This document shows positions 34,827-42,940 of a stretch of DNA of 64,000 bases, one piece after another. A program made the translations under genes and the position numbers. The stretch is from Selenomonas sp. AE3005 (lineage in GTDB: Bacteria > Bacillota > Negativicutes > Selenomonadales > Selenomonadaceae), in NCBI RefSeq assembly GCF_905233635.1, contig NZ_CAJODG010000016.1:1-64000 (forward strand). The letters run 5' to 3'. Under the pieces are notes generated by a model. The model saw only the letters and a program-made list of their open reading frames with translations. It searched no databases and was not told the origin of the DNA. Each line of letters opens with the position of its first letter. Position 1 is the stretch's first letter.

Positions 34827-36110
34827 TTGAAAACTTTAATAAAGAATGTTTATGTTGTTATGCCGGATGGCACGACACCGCTTACCAATATCATGCTGGA
34901 CGGGCAGAACATTGCCGCTATTGGCGATGTTCCCGATACGTTCCGTCCCGGCAAGGTCATCGACGGTAAGAATCATCTGGCCGTACCCGGCTTTGTCAAC
35001 GCCCATACACATACATCAATGACGCTGCTGCGCAGCTATGCTGATGATATGGCGCTGATGGACTGGCTTAACGACATGATTTGGCCGGCAGAGGCCAAGA
35101 TGAATGAGGAAGATATTTACTGGGGTGCTATGCTGGCGTTGGTGGAAATGGTACGCTCCGGTACCACGACCTTTGCCGATATGTATGGCCCGTATATGAA
35201 CCTGGTAGCTGAGGCCACGCTGGATACTGGTATCCGCGGCGTTCTTTCCCGTGGTATCATCGGTGTAGCTCCTGATGGTGATAAAAAGCTGCAGGAAAAC
35301 GTAGAACTCTATAAGGAATTCCACGGCAGCGGGGACGGCCGTCTTACGGTAATGTTTGGCCCTCATGCTCCTTATACCTGTCCGCCGGAGTTCCTGCAGC
35401 AGGTGGCTAAGACGGCGCAGTCCTTAGGTGCCGGCATTCACATTCATATGCATGAAACGCGCACGGAAGTCGAGGATTCGCTGAAACAGTACGGCAAACG
35501 TCCTTTCGCCTGGGTAGCAGAAACGGGGCTCTTTGATTGTGACCATGTTTTGGCTGCGCACTGCGTGCATCTTGATGATAATGATATCGCCATTATGAAG
35601 AAATACAAGATAAATGTGGCACATAACCCCGGCAGCAACATGAAACTGGCCAGCGGTGTATGCCCGGTACCGCGCCTGCTCAAAGAAGGCATTGTAATGG
35701 CTCTGGGCACGGACGGCGCATCTTCCAACAACAATCTGGATATGCTGGAAGAAGTAAATCTGGCCGCTATGCTCCATAAGGTCAATGAGTATGACCCGCT
35801 GGCTGTACCGGCGTTTGAAGCTCTGAAGATGGGTACGGAATACGGTGCCAAGGCTGTGGGGATCGATAAGCTGGGCCGTCTGGAGGCTGGCTGCAAGGCT
35901 GATATCACGCTCTTTAACATGAACAGCCCAGCCTGGTTCCCCCGCAACAACCTGGTGTCCCTGCTTGTTTATGCCGCTAACAGCGGTTCGGTGGATACGG
36001 TTATCTGTAATGGTAAGGTCATTATGGAAAATAATGAAATCAAGACCGTGGATGAAGAACGTATCTGCTATGAGGCCCAGCGTTGTGCTGAACGTCTGTT
36101 AAAGAAATAA
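34827..36110 (+). CDS. mtaD: 5'-methylthioadenosine/S-adenosylhomocysteine deaminase
   Basis: A 427-aa amidohydrolase that deaminates SAH/MTA to inosyl forms, linked to SAH disposal. Metal ligands are visible in NAHTHTS (about 60-66), HIHMHETRTE (about 207-216), AAHCVHLDD (about 237-245) and GTDGASSNNNLD (about 291-302). TTG start with an AAGGAG site. Its adjacency to ahcY supports a joint role in SAH recycling. Confidence 0.94.
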   Translation: MKTLIKNVYVVMPDGTTPLTNIMLDGQNIAAIGDVPDTFRPGKVIDGKNHLAVPGFVNAHTHTSMTLLRSYADDMALMDWLNDMIWPAEAKMNEEDIYWGAMLALVEMVRSGTTTFADMYGPYMNLVAEATLDTGIRGVLSRGIIGVAPDGDKKLQENVELYKEFHGSGDGRLTVMFGPHAPYTCPPEFLQQVAKTAQSLGAGIHIHMHETRTEVEDSLKQYGKRPFAWVAETGLFDCDHVLAAHCVHLDDNDIAIMKKYKINVAHNPGSNMKLASGVCPVPRLLKEGIVMALGTDGASSNNNLDMLEEVNLAAMLHKVNEYDPLAVPAFEALKMGTEYGAKAVGIDKLGRLEAGCKADITLFNMNSPAWFPRNNLVSLLVYAANSGSVDTVICNGKVIMENNEIKTVDEERICYEAQRCAERLLKK

Positions 36111-36125
36111 TGTTGAGGTGATACC

Positions 36126-38699
36126 TTGAAAAAGAAGACAAGCGAGGGGAAAACAACCACCCGGCGCAGCCGCAGGACAGCTGTAAAAAAACGTCCTGCG
36201 GCCAGCCGTGCCAATCCCGATCGGAAATACGAGCTGCTGGGCTTGTCACTGGTGGCCGTCAGCCTGATTTCCATCTGTGGTTTGTTTGGCCTCAACGTCG
36301 GCTTTGTTGGGGTGTATTTTGCCAAGTGCCTGCATTATATGTTTGGCATTGGCGCCATCGTCATATCCCTGCTGATACTGTTAATCGGTTATCAATATAT
36401 TGTCAAACACCATGGCCTCGTGTATTCGCCCCGTTTCTTTGGCCTGGCACTATTCTTCTGGTCCACACTGGCCATCTGGCACCACTTTGTGGTGCCGCCC
36501 GGCGAGGAGATTCTGCCGGACAGCCTGCCCCGGGGCGGCGGCCTTCTGGCCGGCGGCCTGCTGCTCATTCTGCGGCGGTTCTTTGGTGTTGACGGTACGA
36601 TTATCCTGCTCGGAGCCGGTGTAATCGGCTCCATTCTGTTGTCCACTACCTGGTCCCTGGCCAATGGTGTCCTGCGCACGCAGCGCACCGCTGTGCGGGG
36701 GGCCAACGCCACCGGCAAAGTCGTGGCTGTGGCTTATGAAAAAGTCGCCGACGTCAGTGAACGCGTCGAGGAAAAAGTGGTGGAGAAGGTAAAAAGTTCC
36801 TTCTACAATCAGGAACAGGATGACCATTTTTCCGCCCAGCCTTTAGCTGATAAGATGGAGGAGCAGGCAGCTGCTGCGGCCGTGGAAGAACCTGCTCCCG
36901 TTGTACCAGTGGTGCAAGAAACGCCGGCAGCCGTGGCCGAACCGGAACCTGAACCATTGCCCAAGTTTACCATTGAGTATGGCCGCAGTGAGGACAGTGA
37001 GCCACTCGCAGAGGCGGATATGGACGAACTGCTGGCTGAGGCCGAGCAGGCGGTGCAGGAACCTGAGGCCGAGCCGGTTATCAATGTGGCTCAGCCGAAA
37101 CCGGTTGCGCCCTCGAAAAATCCGCTGAAGGAAGAGGGCAAGCGGACAGCAATGCCCTCCTATGTGGAAATAGCTCCTCTCCGCCCGGCCGCTGCCATTT
37201 TAGATGGATCCGAGCAGACGGTAACGGAAACGCCGAAACCCGTAAAGCCTTATGAACTGCCCAAGGTTACGGAGATTCTCAGCAAACACAGTAAAAAGCA
37301 GAATGTGGCTTTGGAAATGGAAATTGAGGAAAATGCCCGGATCTTGCAGCAGACATTGGCGGACTTCAAGGTGAAGGCCACGATTATCAATGCCTGCCAC
37401 GGCCCGGCTGTAACCCGTTATGAACTTGAACCGGCGCCCGGCGTCAAGGTCAGCAAGATTACCAATCTGGCTGATGATATTGCCCTGCGGCTGGCGGCCA
37501 GCTCCGTGCGTATAGAACAGATACCCGGCAAATCAGCTATCGGTATTGAAGTTCCCAACAAAGAACTGGAAGGCGTACAGCTCCGCGAAGTGCTGGAAAA
37601 TCCCAAATTTGATAAAGCCAAATCCAAACTCACGGTAGGTCTGGGCATGGATATCGGCGGTCAGGGAATTTTTGCTGACCTCGGCAAAATGCCCCATCTG
37701 CTGGTAGCTGGTGCTACAGGCTCCGGTAAATCCGTGTGTATCAACACTTTGATTACCAGTATCCTGTTTAAGGCCAAACCTGACGAAGTTAAATTTATCC
37801 TGGTGGACCCTAAGATGGTAGAACTGTCCAATTACAACGGCATTCCCCATCTGATGGTGCCGGTGGTTACCGACGCCAAGAAAGCAGCCTCCGTGCTGAA
37901 CTGGTCCGTGCAGGAAATGGAAAAGCGTTATGCCAAGTTCGCGCAGAACGGCGTCCGCAATATGCAGGGATATAACGACAGTTTCCCTGAGGACAAAATG
38001 CCGGCCATCGTCATCATCATCGACGAGCTGGCTGACCTCATGATGGTAGCTCCCCACGATGTGGAGGACGCGATTTGCCGTCTGGCACAGAAAGCCCGTG
38101 CGGCCGGTATTCATATGGTACTGGCAACGCAGCGCCCCTCGGTGGACGTTATTACCGGTATTATCAAGGCCAACGTGCCTTCCCGTATATCCTTTGCCGT
38201 TTCCAGCCAGATTGACTCCCGTACCATTCTGGACCGCAGCGGTGCGGAAAAACTGCTGGGACGCGGTGATATGCTCTTCTTCCCCATCGGGGCGTCCAAA
38301 CCGCGCCGTGTGCAGGGGGCTTTCATCAGCGACGAAGAGGTGGAAAAACTGCTGGACTTCATTCGTTCCCAGGGACAGGAAATGGAGCCCAACGAGGAAA
38401 TCGAGGCCTTTACGGAACGTGAACTGGCGGAAAATAACGATGAGGAGAGCAGTAAGGGCGGCGGCCGCAAGGCTCCCAAAACAGATGAACTTCTCATGGA
38501 CGCAGTCAATCTCGTCATGAGTACCGGTCAGGCCTCGGCCTCCAGTATTCAGCGCCGGTTCCATATCGGTTATACCCGGGCGGCCCGGCTGATTGACACC
38601 ATGGAGGAGCTGAACATTGTCGGCCCGAACCTGGGCAGCAAACCCCGGGAAATTTTAATGAGCAGTGAGCAAGCGCTGGATACGCTGGCCAATGTGTAA
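36126..38699 (+). CDS. ftsK: DNA translocase FtsK/SpoIIIE
   Basis: An 857-aa septal DNA pump. An N-terminal basic tail is followed by four membrane helices (about 37-190), a Pro/Glu-rich linker (about 230-350), the RecA-like motor with Walker A GATGSGKSV (about 532-540) and Walker B IIIDELADL (about 623-631), and a gamma winged helix (about 790-850, GQASASSIQRRF) that reads KOPS/SRS sequences. The TTG start has GAGGTGATACC. Full length. Confidence 0.96.
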   Translation: MKKKTSEGKTTTRRSRRTAVKKRPAASRANPDRKYELLGLSLVAVSLISICGLFGLNVGFVGVYFAKCLHYMFGIGAIVISLLILLIGYQYIVKHHGLVYSPRFFGLALFFWSTLAIWHHFVVPPGEEILPDSLPRGGGLLAGGLLLILRRFFGVDGTIILLGAGVIGSILLSTTWSLANGVLRTQRTAVRGANATGKVVAVAYEKVADVSERVEEKVVEKVKSSFYNQEQDDHFSAQPLADKMEEQAAAAAVEEPAPVVPVVQETPAAVAEPEPEPLPKFTIEYGRSEDSEPLAEADMDELLAEAEQAVQEPEAEPVINVAQPKPVAPSKNPLKEEGKRTAMPSYVEIAPLRPAAAILDGSEQTVTETPKPVKPYELPKVTEILSKHSKKQNVALEMEIEENARILQQTLADFKVKATIINACHGPAVTRYELEPAPGVKVSKITNLADDIALRLAASSVRIEQIPGKSAIGIEVPNKELEGVQLREVLENPKFDKAKSKLTVGLGMDIGGQGIFADLGKMPHLLVAGATGSGKSVCINTLITSILFKAKPDEVKFILVDPKMVELSNYNGIPHLMVPVVTDAKKAASVLNWSVQEMEKRYAKFAQNGVRNMQGYNDSFPEDKMPAIVIIIDELADLMMVAPHDVEDAICRLAQKARAAGIHMVLATQRPSVDVITGIIKANVPSRISFAVSSQIDSRTILDRSGAEKLLGRGDMLFFPIGASKPRRVQGAFISDEEVEKLLDFIRSQGQEMEPNEEIEAFTERELAENNDEESSKGGGRKAPKTDELLMDAVNLVMSTGQASASSIQRRFHIGYTRAARLIDTMEELNIVGPNLGSKPREILMSSEQALDTLANV

Positions 38700-38710
38700 G
38701 GAGTTTTATT

Positions 38711-39202
38711 TTGCATATCGTACTTATCGAACCCGAGATACCCGGCAACACCGGTAATATTGCCCGGTTGTGTGCCGCTACGGGCATAGAGCTGCATTTG
38801 GTGCGCCCTTTGGGCTTTTCCACCGATGACAAGCATTTGAAACGGGCAGGACTTGATTACTGGCATTTGGTCAAAGTGCATTATCATGATAATTTTGACC
38901 AGGTGCTGGCAGAGTATCCTGACCATAAGTTTTACTATTGTTCCACGAAGGCCCCCCATGCCCATACGGAAGTGACCTACGCGCATGATGACATGCTGGT
39001 CTTTGGCAAGGAGTCAGCCGGCATTCCCGAGGAGATTTTAAATGCTCACTGGGAATCATGTGTGCGTATCCCCATGATTGAGGACGCGCGGTCGTTAAAC
39101 CTCTCCAATGCCGTGGCTGTTGTGGCTTATGAGGCCCTGCGTCAGCAGAATTTTGCCTCGTTGGCGGAAAAGGGCCCCGGGCTTAGAATGTGGAATAAAT
39201 GA
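38711..39202 (+). CDS. trmL: tRNA (cytidine(34)-2'-O)-methyltransferase TrmL
   Basis: A 163-aa SPOUT methylase that modifies the wobble base of tRNALeu. It shows the family N-terminus IEPEIPGNTGNIARLCAATG (about 6-25), GKESAGIPEE (about 98-107) and the knot segment RSLNLSNAVAVV (about 126-137). TTG start with an AAGGAG site near the ftsK stop. Confidence 0.94.
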   Translation: MHIVLIEPEIPGNTGNIARLCAATGIELHLVRPLGFSTDDKHLKRAGLDYWHLVKVHYHDNFDQVLAEYPDHKFYYCSTKAPHAHTEVTYAHDDMLVFGKESAGIPEEILNAHWESCVRIPMIEDARSLNLSNAVAVVAYEALRQQNFASLAEKGPGLRMWNK

Positions 39203-39218
39203 GAAAGGGAATCATAAA

Positions 39219-40136
39219 TTGCGGATAAATGAAAGTTTTTTAGCAGCTTGTGGAAAAATCATGACGCAGGACCAAATATTGCTCGATGCCTCCATGCGTG
39301 AGCATACCACTTTTAAAATCGGCGGTCCGGCAGACTGCCTGCTGCTGCCCAAAAGTCTGGAAGAAACCCAGCGCCTGCTGACGCTGGTGCAGGAATACGA
39401 ACTGCCTCTGACCATCATCGGCAATGGTTCTAACATGCTGGTGCGGGATAAAGGCATTCGTGGCGTAGTCATTAAATTTGCCCGGAATATGTCTGCTATC
39501 CGGGTGGACGGCAGCCGTATGGTAGTGGGGGCCGGTGCCCTCTTAAAAGATGTATCTGATGCAGCTGCTGACCATTGCCTGGCCGGCCTGGAATACGCCT
39601 GCGGCATTCCGGGCAGCATCGGCGGTGCGGTTTTCATGAACGCCGGCGCTTATGGCGGTGAAATGAAAAACGTGGTGAAAAGCGTTAAAGCAGTCACGCG
39701 CAGCGGCGAGGTGAAAACCTATGCCAAGGACGAACTGGAACTGGGCTACCGTCACAGTATTTTCCAGAGCAATGGTGAGGCCATTGTGGAAGTAGAGCTG
39801 GAACTTACCCCTGGTGAGGAATCGGCTATCCGCGCCGCTATTGCCGATTTTACAGCCCGGCGCGAAAGTAAGCAGCCGCTGGAAATGCCCAGTGCTGGCA
39901 GCACCTTTAAACGGCCGGAAGGCTACTTTGCCGGCACGCTTATCGACCAGACCGGTCTCAAAGGCCTGCAGGTGGGCGGTGCTCAGATATCGACCAAACA
40001 TGCCGGTTTCGTGGTCAATGCCGGCGGTGCTACTGCCGAAGATGTGCTGAACCTCATAAAGGAAGTGCAGAAACGGGTAAAAGAGGCACATGGTGTTGAA
40101 CTTCAGCCCGAAGTTCGCATGATAGGCGAAATTTAA
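39219..40136 (+). CDS. murB: UDP-N-acetylenolpyruvoylglucosamine reductase
   Basis: A 305-aa FAD enzyme of peptidoglycan precursor synthesis. FAD-site segments GNGSNMLV (about 68-75) and GGAVFMNAGAYGGE (about 133-146) are present, with YRHSIF, PSAGSTFKRP (catalytic serine) and the terminal PEVRMIGE glutamate. The start is TTG 39219 with AAAGGGA; a longer frame from 39108 overlaps trmL and is rejected. It is 16 bp from trmL. Confidence 0.95.
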   Translation: MRINESFLAACGKIMTQDQILLDASMREHTTFKIGGPADCLLLPKSLEETQRLLTLVQEYELPLTIIGNGSNMLVRDKGIRGVVIKFARNMSAIRVDGSRMVVGAGALLKDVSDAAADHCLAGLEYACGIPGSIGGAVFMNAGAYGGEMKNVVKSVKAVTRSGEVKTYAKDELELGYRHSIFQSNGEAIVEVELELTPGEESAIRAAIADFTARRESKQPLEMPSAGSTFKRPEGYFAGTLIDQTGLKGLQVGGAQISTKHAGFVVNAGGATAEDVLNLIKEVQKRVKEAHGVELQPEVRMIGEI

Positions 40137-40151
40137 TAGCAGGAAAAAGAA

Positions 40152-40198
40152 CACTCCTCTCAGAATATTACAAGTAAGATTCCGAGAGGAGTGATTTT
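40152..40198 (+). terminator. Hairpin ending in the ribosome site of the next gene
   Basis: CACTCCTCTCAGAAT (40152-40166) pairs, with one mismatch, with ATTCCGAGAGGAGTG (40179-40193), followed by ATTTTTATG. It looks like the murB terminator, but its 3' arm contains the GAGAGGAG ribosome site of the beta-CASP gene. It could therefore act as a terminator or as a translation-blocking stem. Confidence 0.65.
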
Positions 40199-40199
40199 T

Positions 40200-41813
40200 A
40201 TGCGGTTGGAATTTTTAGGCGCAGCCCATACGGTGACAGGCTCCTGCTATCTGCTGGAGGCACAGGATCATAAGTACCTCATCGATTGTGGTATGTTTCA
40301 GGGGGCGCGGCGGATTCGGGAACTGAACTATCAGCCCTTTCCCTTCAATCCTGCCAGTATCGATGCGGTATTTCTGACGCATGCGCATGTTGACCACTGC
40401 GGACTAATTCCCAAATTGGTTAAGGACGGCTTTAAAGGCAGTATCTATGCTACTCAGGCCACCTGCGACCTGGTGCAGATTATGCTGCCGGATTCAGCGT
40501 TTATTCAGCAGTCTGATGCCGAATCCTTCAACCGTAAAAATCAACGCCGCGGTGAAGAACCCGTTGAACCCATTTACACCATTGACGATGCTTATGAGGC
40601 GCTGAAACACTTTGTTCCTGTGTCCTATGAGCAGGAATTTTCCTTAGGAGAACACCTGACCATAAAGTATTACGACGCCGGTCATATCATTGGCTCAGCG
40701 ATTGTGGAGCTGCTGGTTAAGGAAGGTGACAAGGAGAGTAAAATGGTATTCTCCGGTGACCTGGGCCAGCCAAATCAGCCCATTATCAAAGACCCCACGA
40801 TACTGAACGGCGCGGATTTTTTGGTGGTCGAGTCCACTTATGGCGACCGGCAGCACCCGCTTTATGACAAGGAAACCCGGCTGCTTGAGATCATCAACGA
40901 TACGATGGACAGGGGCGGCAATGTCATCATTCCGTCCTTTGCGGTAGGCCGTACACAGACATTGCTGTATTATTTCTACAATCTTTGGAAACAGGGGCGG
41001 CTTGACGGTGATATTCCGATTATTTTGGACAGTCCGCTGGCCATCAATGCCACTCGTATTTTCCTGAAGAACTTTCAGGACTTTGATGAAGAGGCCATTA
41101 AAATGTTCGGGGATAATGAGAAATTGGTCGAATTCCCCCAGCTGCGTATCTGCAAGACGCCGGAGGAATCCCGGGCGCTCAACAGCTCGGAAGGTTCGGC
41201 TATCATCATTTCCGCCTCGGGCATGGCTGACGCCGGGCGTATCCTCCATCATCTGAAACACAATCTCTGGCGTCCGGAGTCCACAATCCTCTTTGTAGGT
41301 TATCAGGCTGAGGGCAGCCTGGGGCGCCGGCTGGTCGAAGGTATTAAACGCGTCCGGGTAATGGGCGAGGAAGTGGCGGTCAAAGCGCAGATTCAGGTAC
41401 TCAATGGCTTTTCCGCTCATGCCGACACTAATCAGCTGATGGAATGGATTAGCAATTTCCAATATCCCAAACCGGCGAAAGTTTTCATCGTACATGGTGA
41501 GGCCCAAGGGCAGGAATTCCTAAAGAGCAGGATTCAAAAGGAATATAAGGGTGAGGTCTATATCCCGTTCCGCGGCGATGCCGTGGTCATTCATGGACGG
41601 GCCTGTGAGGTACAGCCGTCCAATATTCCCGAAGTATCGGTGGAAATGGAAATGGAAGAACAGCTGCGTATCTTCGACGCGGAATACCGCAATTTGCGGC
41701 ATAAAATCATGCAGCTTGTGGTACGCCAGCCCAAGACGATGGAACCGCTGCTTAAAGCGATTACCAAAGGTTTTAACTATCTAAAGAAACTTTGTGCCCC
41801 GTTTAATATTTAA
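40200..41813 (+). CDS. MBL-fold beta-CASP RNA/nucleic-acid hydrolase
   Basis: A 537-aa metallo-beta-lactamase-fold protein with CPSF/Ysh1-like architecture. Motifs: HAHVDHCGL (about 61-69), DAGHIIGSA (about 160-168), SGDLG (about 186-190), then a beta-CASP domain (about 240-370) and an RMMBL end with ISASGMADAGR (about 340) and GFSAHAD (about 400). Probably a ribonuclease. Start is ATG 40200; its ribosome site is inside a hairpin. Confidence 0.88.
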   Translation: MRLEFLGAAHTVTGSCYLLEAQDHKYLIDCGMFQGARRIRELNYQPFPFNPASIDAVFLTHAHVDHCGLIPKLVKDGFKGSIYATQATCDLVQIMLPDSAFIQQSDAESFNRKNQRRGEEPVEPIYTIDDAYEALKHFVPVSYEQEFSLGEHLTIKYYDAGHIIGSAIVELLVKEGDKESKMVFSGDLGQPNQPIIKDPTILNGADFLVVESTYGDRQHPLYDKETRLLEIINDTMDRGGNVIIPSFAVGRTQTLLYYFYNLWKQGRLDGDIPIILDSPLAINATRIFLKNFQDFDEEAIKMFGDNEKLVEFPQLRICKTPEESRALNSSEGSAIIISASGMADAGRILHHLKHNLWRPESTILFVGYQAEGSLGRRLVEGIKRVRVMGEEVAVKAQIQVLNGFSAHADTNQLMEWISNFQYPKPAKVFIVHGEAQGQEFLKSRIQKEYKGEVYIPFRGDAVVIHGRACEVQPSNIPEVSVEMEMEEQLRIFDAEYRNLRHKIMQLVVRQPKTMEPLLKAITKGFNYLKKLCAPFNI

Positions 41814-41832
41814 GGATAACGCATAATAAAAT

Positions 41833-41903
41833 CCCTCCCCTGTGAATAACTGCTAAACTTGACGCCGGCAGCGGCAAGGGTTATTTACAGGGGAGGGTAG
41901 TTT
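41833..41903. terminator. Bidirectional terminator
   Basis: CCCTCCCCTGTGAATAAC (41833-41850) pairs with GTTATTTACAGGGGAGGG (41880-41897), with one mismatch, followed by TAGTTTTTA. It lies between the convergent beta-CASP and mini-protein genes. Confidence 0.8.
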
Positions 41904-41916
41904 TTACTAGGAATGT

Positions 41917-42117
41917 TTACTGACGGGGGGACTGATTGTTATCCCAGCAATAGCCGCCATGACCATGCGGGCCACGGCCGCGGCAGTGCCAGCCGTCAGT
42001 TGACTGGTCAGATTCCTGCCAGCAATATCCGGGCCGGTCAGGATTAGCGGCAGCCATTACGGGAACGGCACTGGCCAGAATGAGTCCGGCGGCACAGGCA
42101 GCAAATATTTTTTTCAT
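41917..42117 (-). CDS. Small secreted Cys/His-rich protein, function unknown
   Basis: A 66-aa precursor: signal peptide at about 1-23 (MAA cleavage) and a 43-aa mature part with three cysteines, several histidines (GRGPHGHGG) and a repeated GYCW motif (30-33 and 55-58). The start is the ATG at 42117 behind GGAGGTATCACC. It diverges from an OmpR-type two-component system whose sensor also has a His/Met-rich patch. A metal- or redox-linked envelope role is an inference. Confidence 0.65.
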   Translation of the reverse strand: MKKIFAACAAGLILASAVPVMAAANPDRPGYCWQESDQSTDGWHCRGRGPHGHGGYCWDNNQSPRQ

Positions 42118-42175
42118 GGTGATACCTCCTAAATGCAAAATAGATTGTTTGATGTTATTATTATTACAGGTATAT

Positions 42176-42205
42176 GTGACGAAAGTGTTACGATTGGTGA
42201 CGAAA
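42176..42205. promoter_or_regulatory. Three direct repeats, candidate response-regulator operator
   Basis: GTGACGAAA (42176-42184), GTTACGATT (42187-42195) and GTGACGAAA (42197-42205) start 11 and 10 bp apart, about one helix turn each. This is the layout bound by OmpR/PhoB-type dimers, and it lies between the divergent mini-protein and two-component genes. Confidence 0.6.
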
Positions 42206-42250
42206 ATAAAATTTTTTTTATGACTGGCTATATTTTAAGGAGGATTTATG

Positions 42251-42940
42251 ATGGCAAAGCTGCTAATCGCTGATGATAATGCGGCCATACGGGAGATTTT
42301 GCAAATTGCCGCTGACGCTGCCGGTTTTACTGCCGTGCTGGCCAGTGATGGGGAGGAGGCCTGGCAGATATTTACAGAGGGCGGCATTGATTTGCTTTTG
42401 CTCGATGTGATGATGCCCGGGCTTGATGGTTTTGCCCTTTGCCAGCGGATTCGCAGGGAGTCAGATGTGCCGATAATCATGATAACAGCCCGGGGAGACG
42501 ATTATGACCGCATTATGGGGCTGGATATAGGGGCCGATGATTATGTGGTAAAGCCGTTTTCCACGGCCGAGGTAATGGCCAGGGTTAAGGCTGTGCTCAG
42601 ACGCTGGCAGAAAAATGAACATAGTGCAGGGGCTCTGGCCTGTGGCAATCTGCGTATACTGGAAGGGACAGGCCAGGTGGAAGTGGCAGGAAACACACTG
42701 CCCCTTACGCATAAGGAATATGACCTGCTCTATTTATTTATCAGCCATAAACAGCAGATTTTTTCCCGGGAGCAATTACTGGACTTACTCTGGGGCTATG
42801 ATTACAGTGGTGATACACGCACGGTTGACACGCATATTCGCCGGCTGCGTGCCAAATTGGAAAAGGCCGGGTGTCAGGGCGGCGTTATTGCTACCGTATG
42901 GGGACGTGGGTATCGCTGGGATTGTGAGGAAGGGCAATGA
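42251..42940 (+). CDS. OmpR family response regulator
   Basis: A 229-aa DNA-binding response regulator. The receiver domain (about 1-118) has acidic pocket D8/D9, phospho-acceptor aspartate in LLLLDVMMPG (about 49-58) and the lysine of VVKPF. The winged-helix effector (about 130-225) contains DTHIRRLRAKLE. ATG 42251 is preferred by spacing from AAGGAGG; ATG 42248 is possible. It overlaps the kinase gene by 4 bp. Confidence 0.93.
   Translation: MAKLLIADDNAAIREILQIAADAAGFTAVLASDGEEAWQIFTEGGIDLLLLDVMMPGLDGFALCQRIRRESDVPIIMITARGDDYDRIMGLDIGADDYVVKPFSTAEVMARVKAVLRRWQKNEHSAGALACGNLRILEGTGQVEVAGNTLPLTHKEYDLLYLFISHKQQIFSREQLLDLLWGYDYSGDTRTVDTHIRRLRAKLEKAGCQGGVIATVWGRGYRWDCEEGQ

Noticed and set aside
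37533..38564. 343-aa reverse ORF opposite ftsK
   Set aside because: Shadow of the conserved FtsK motor domain.
39108..39219. Longer murB reading frame overlapping trmL
   Set aside because: No ribosome site; TTG 39219 has AAAGGGA at correct spacing and gives a normal MurB N-terminus.
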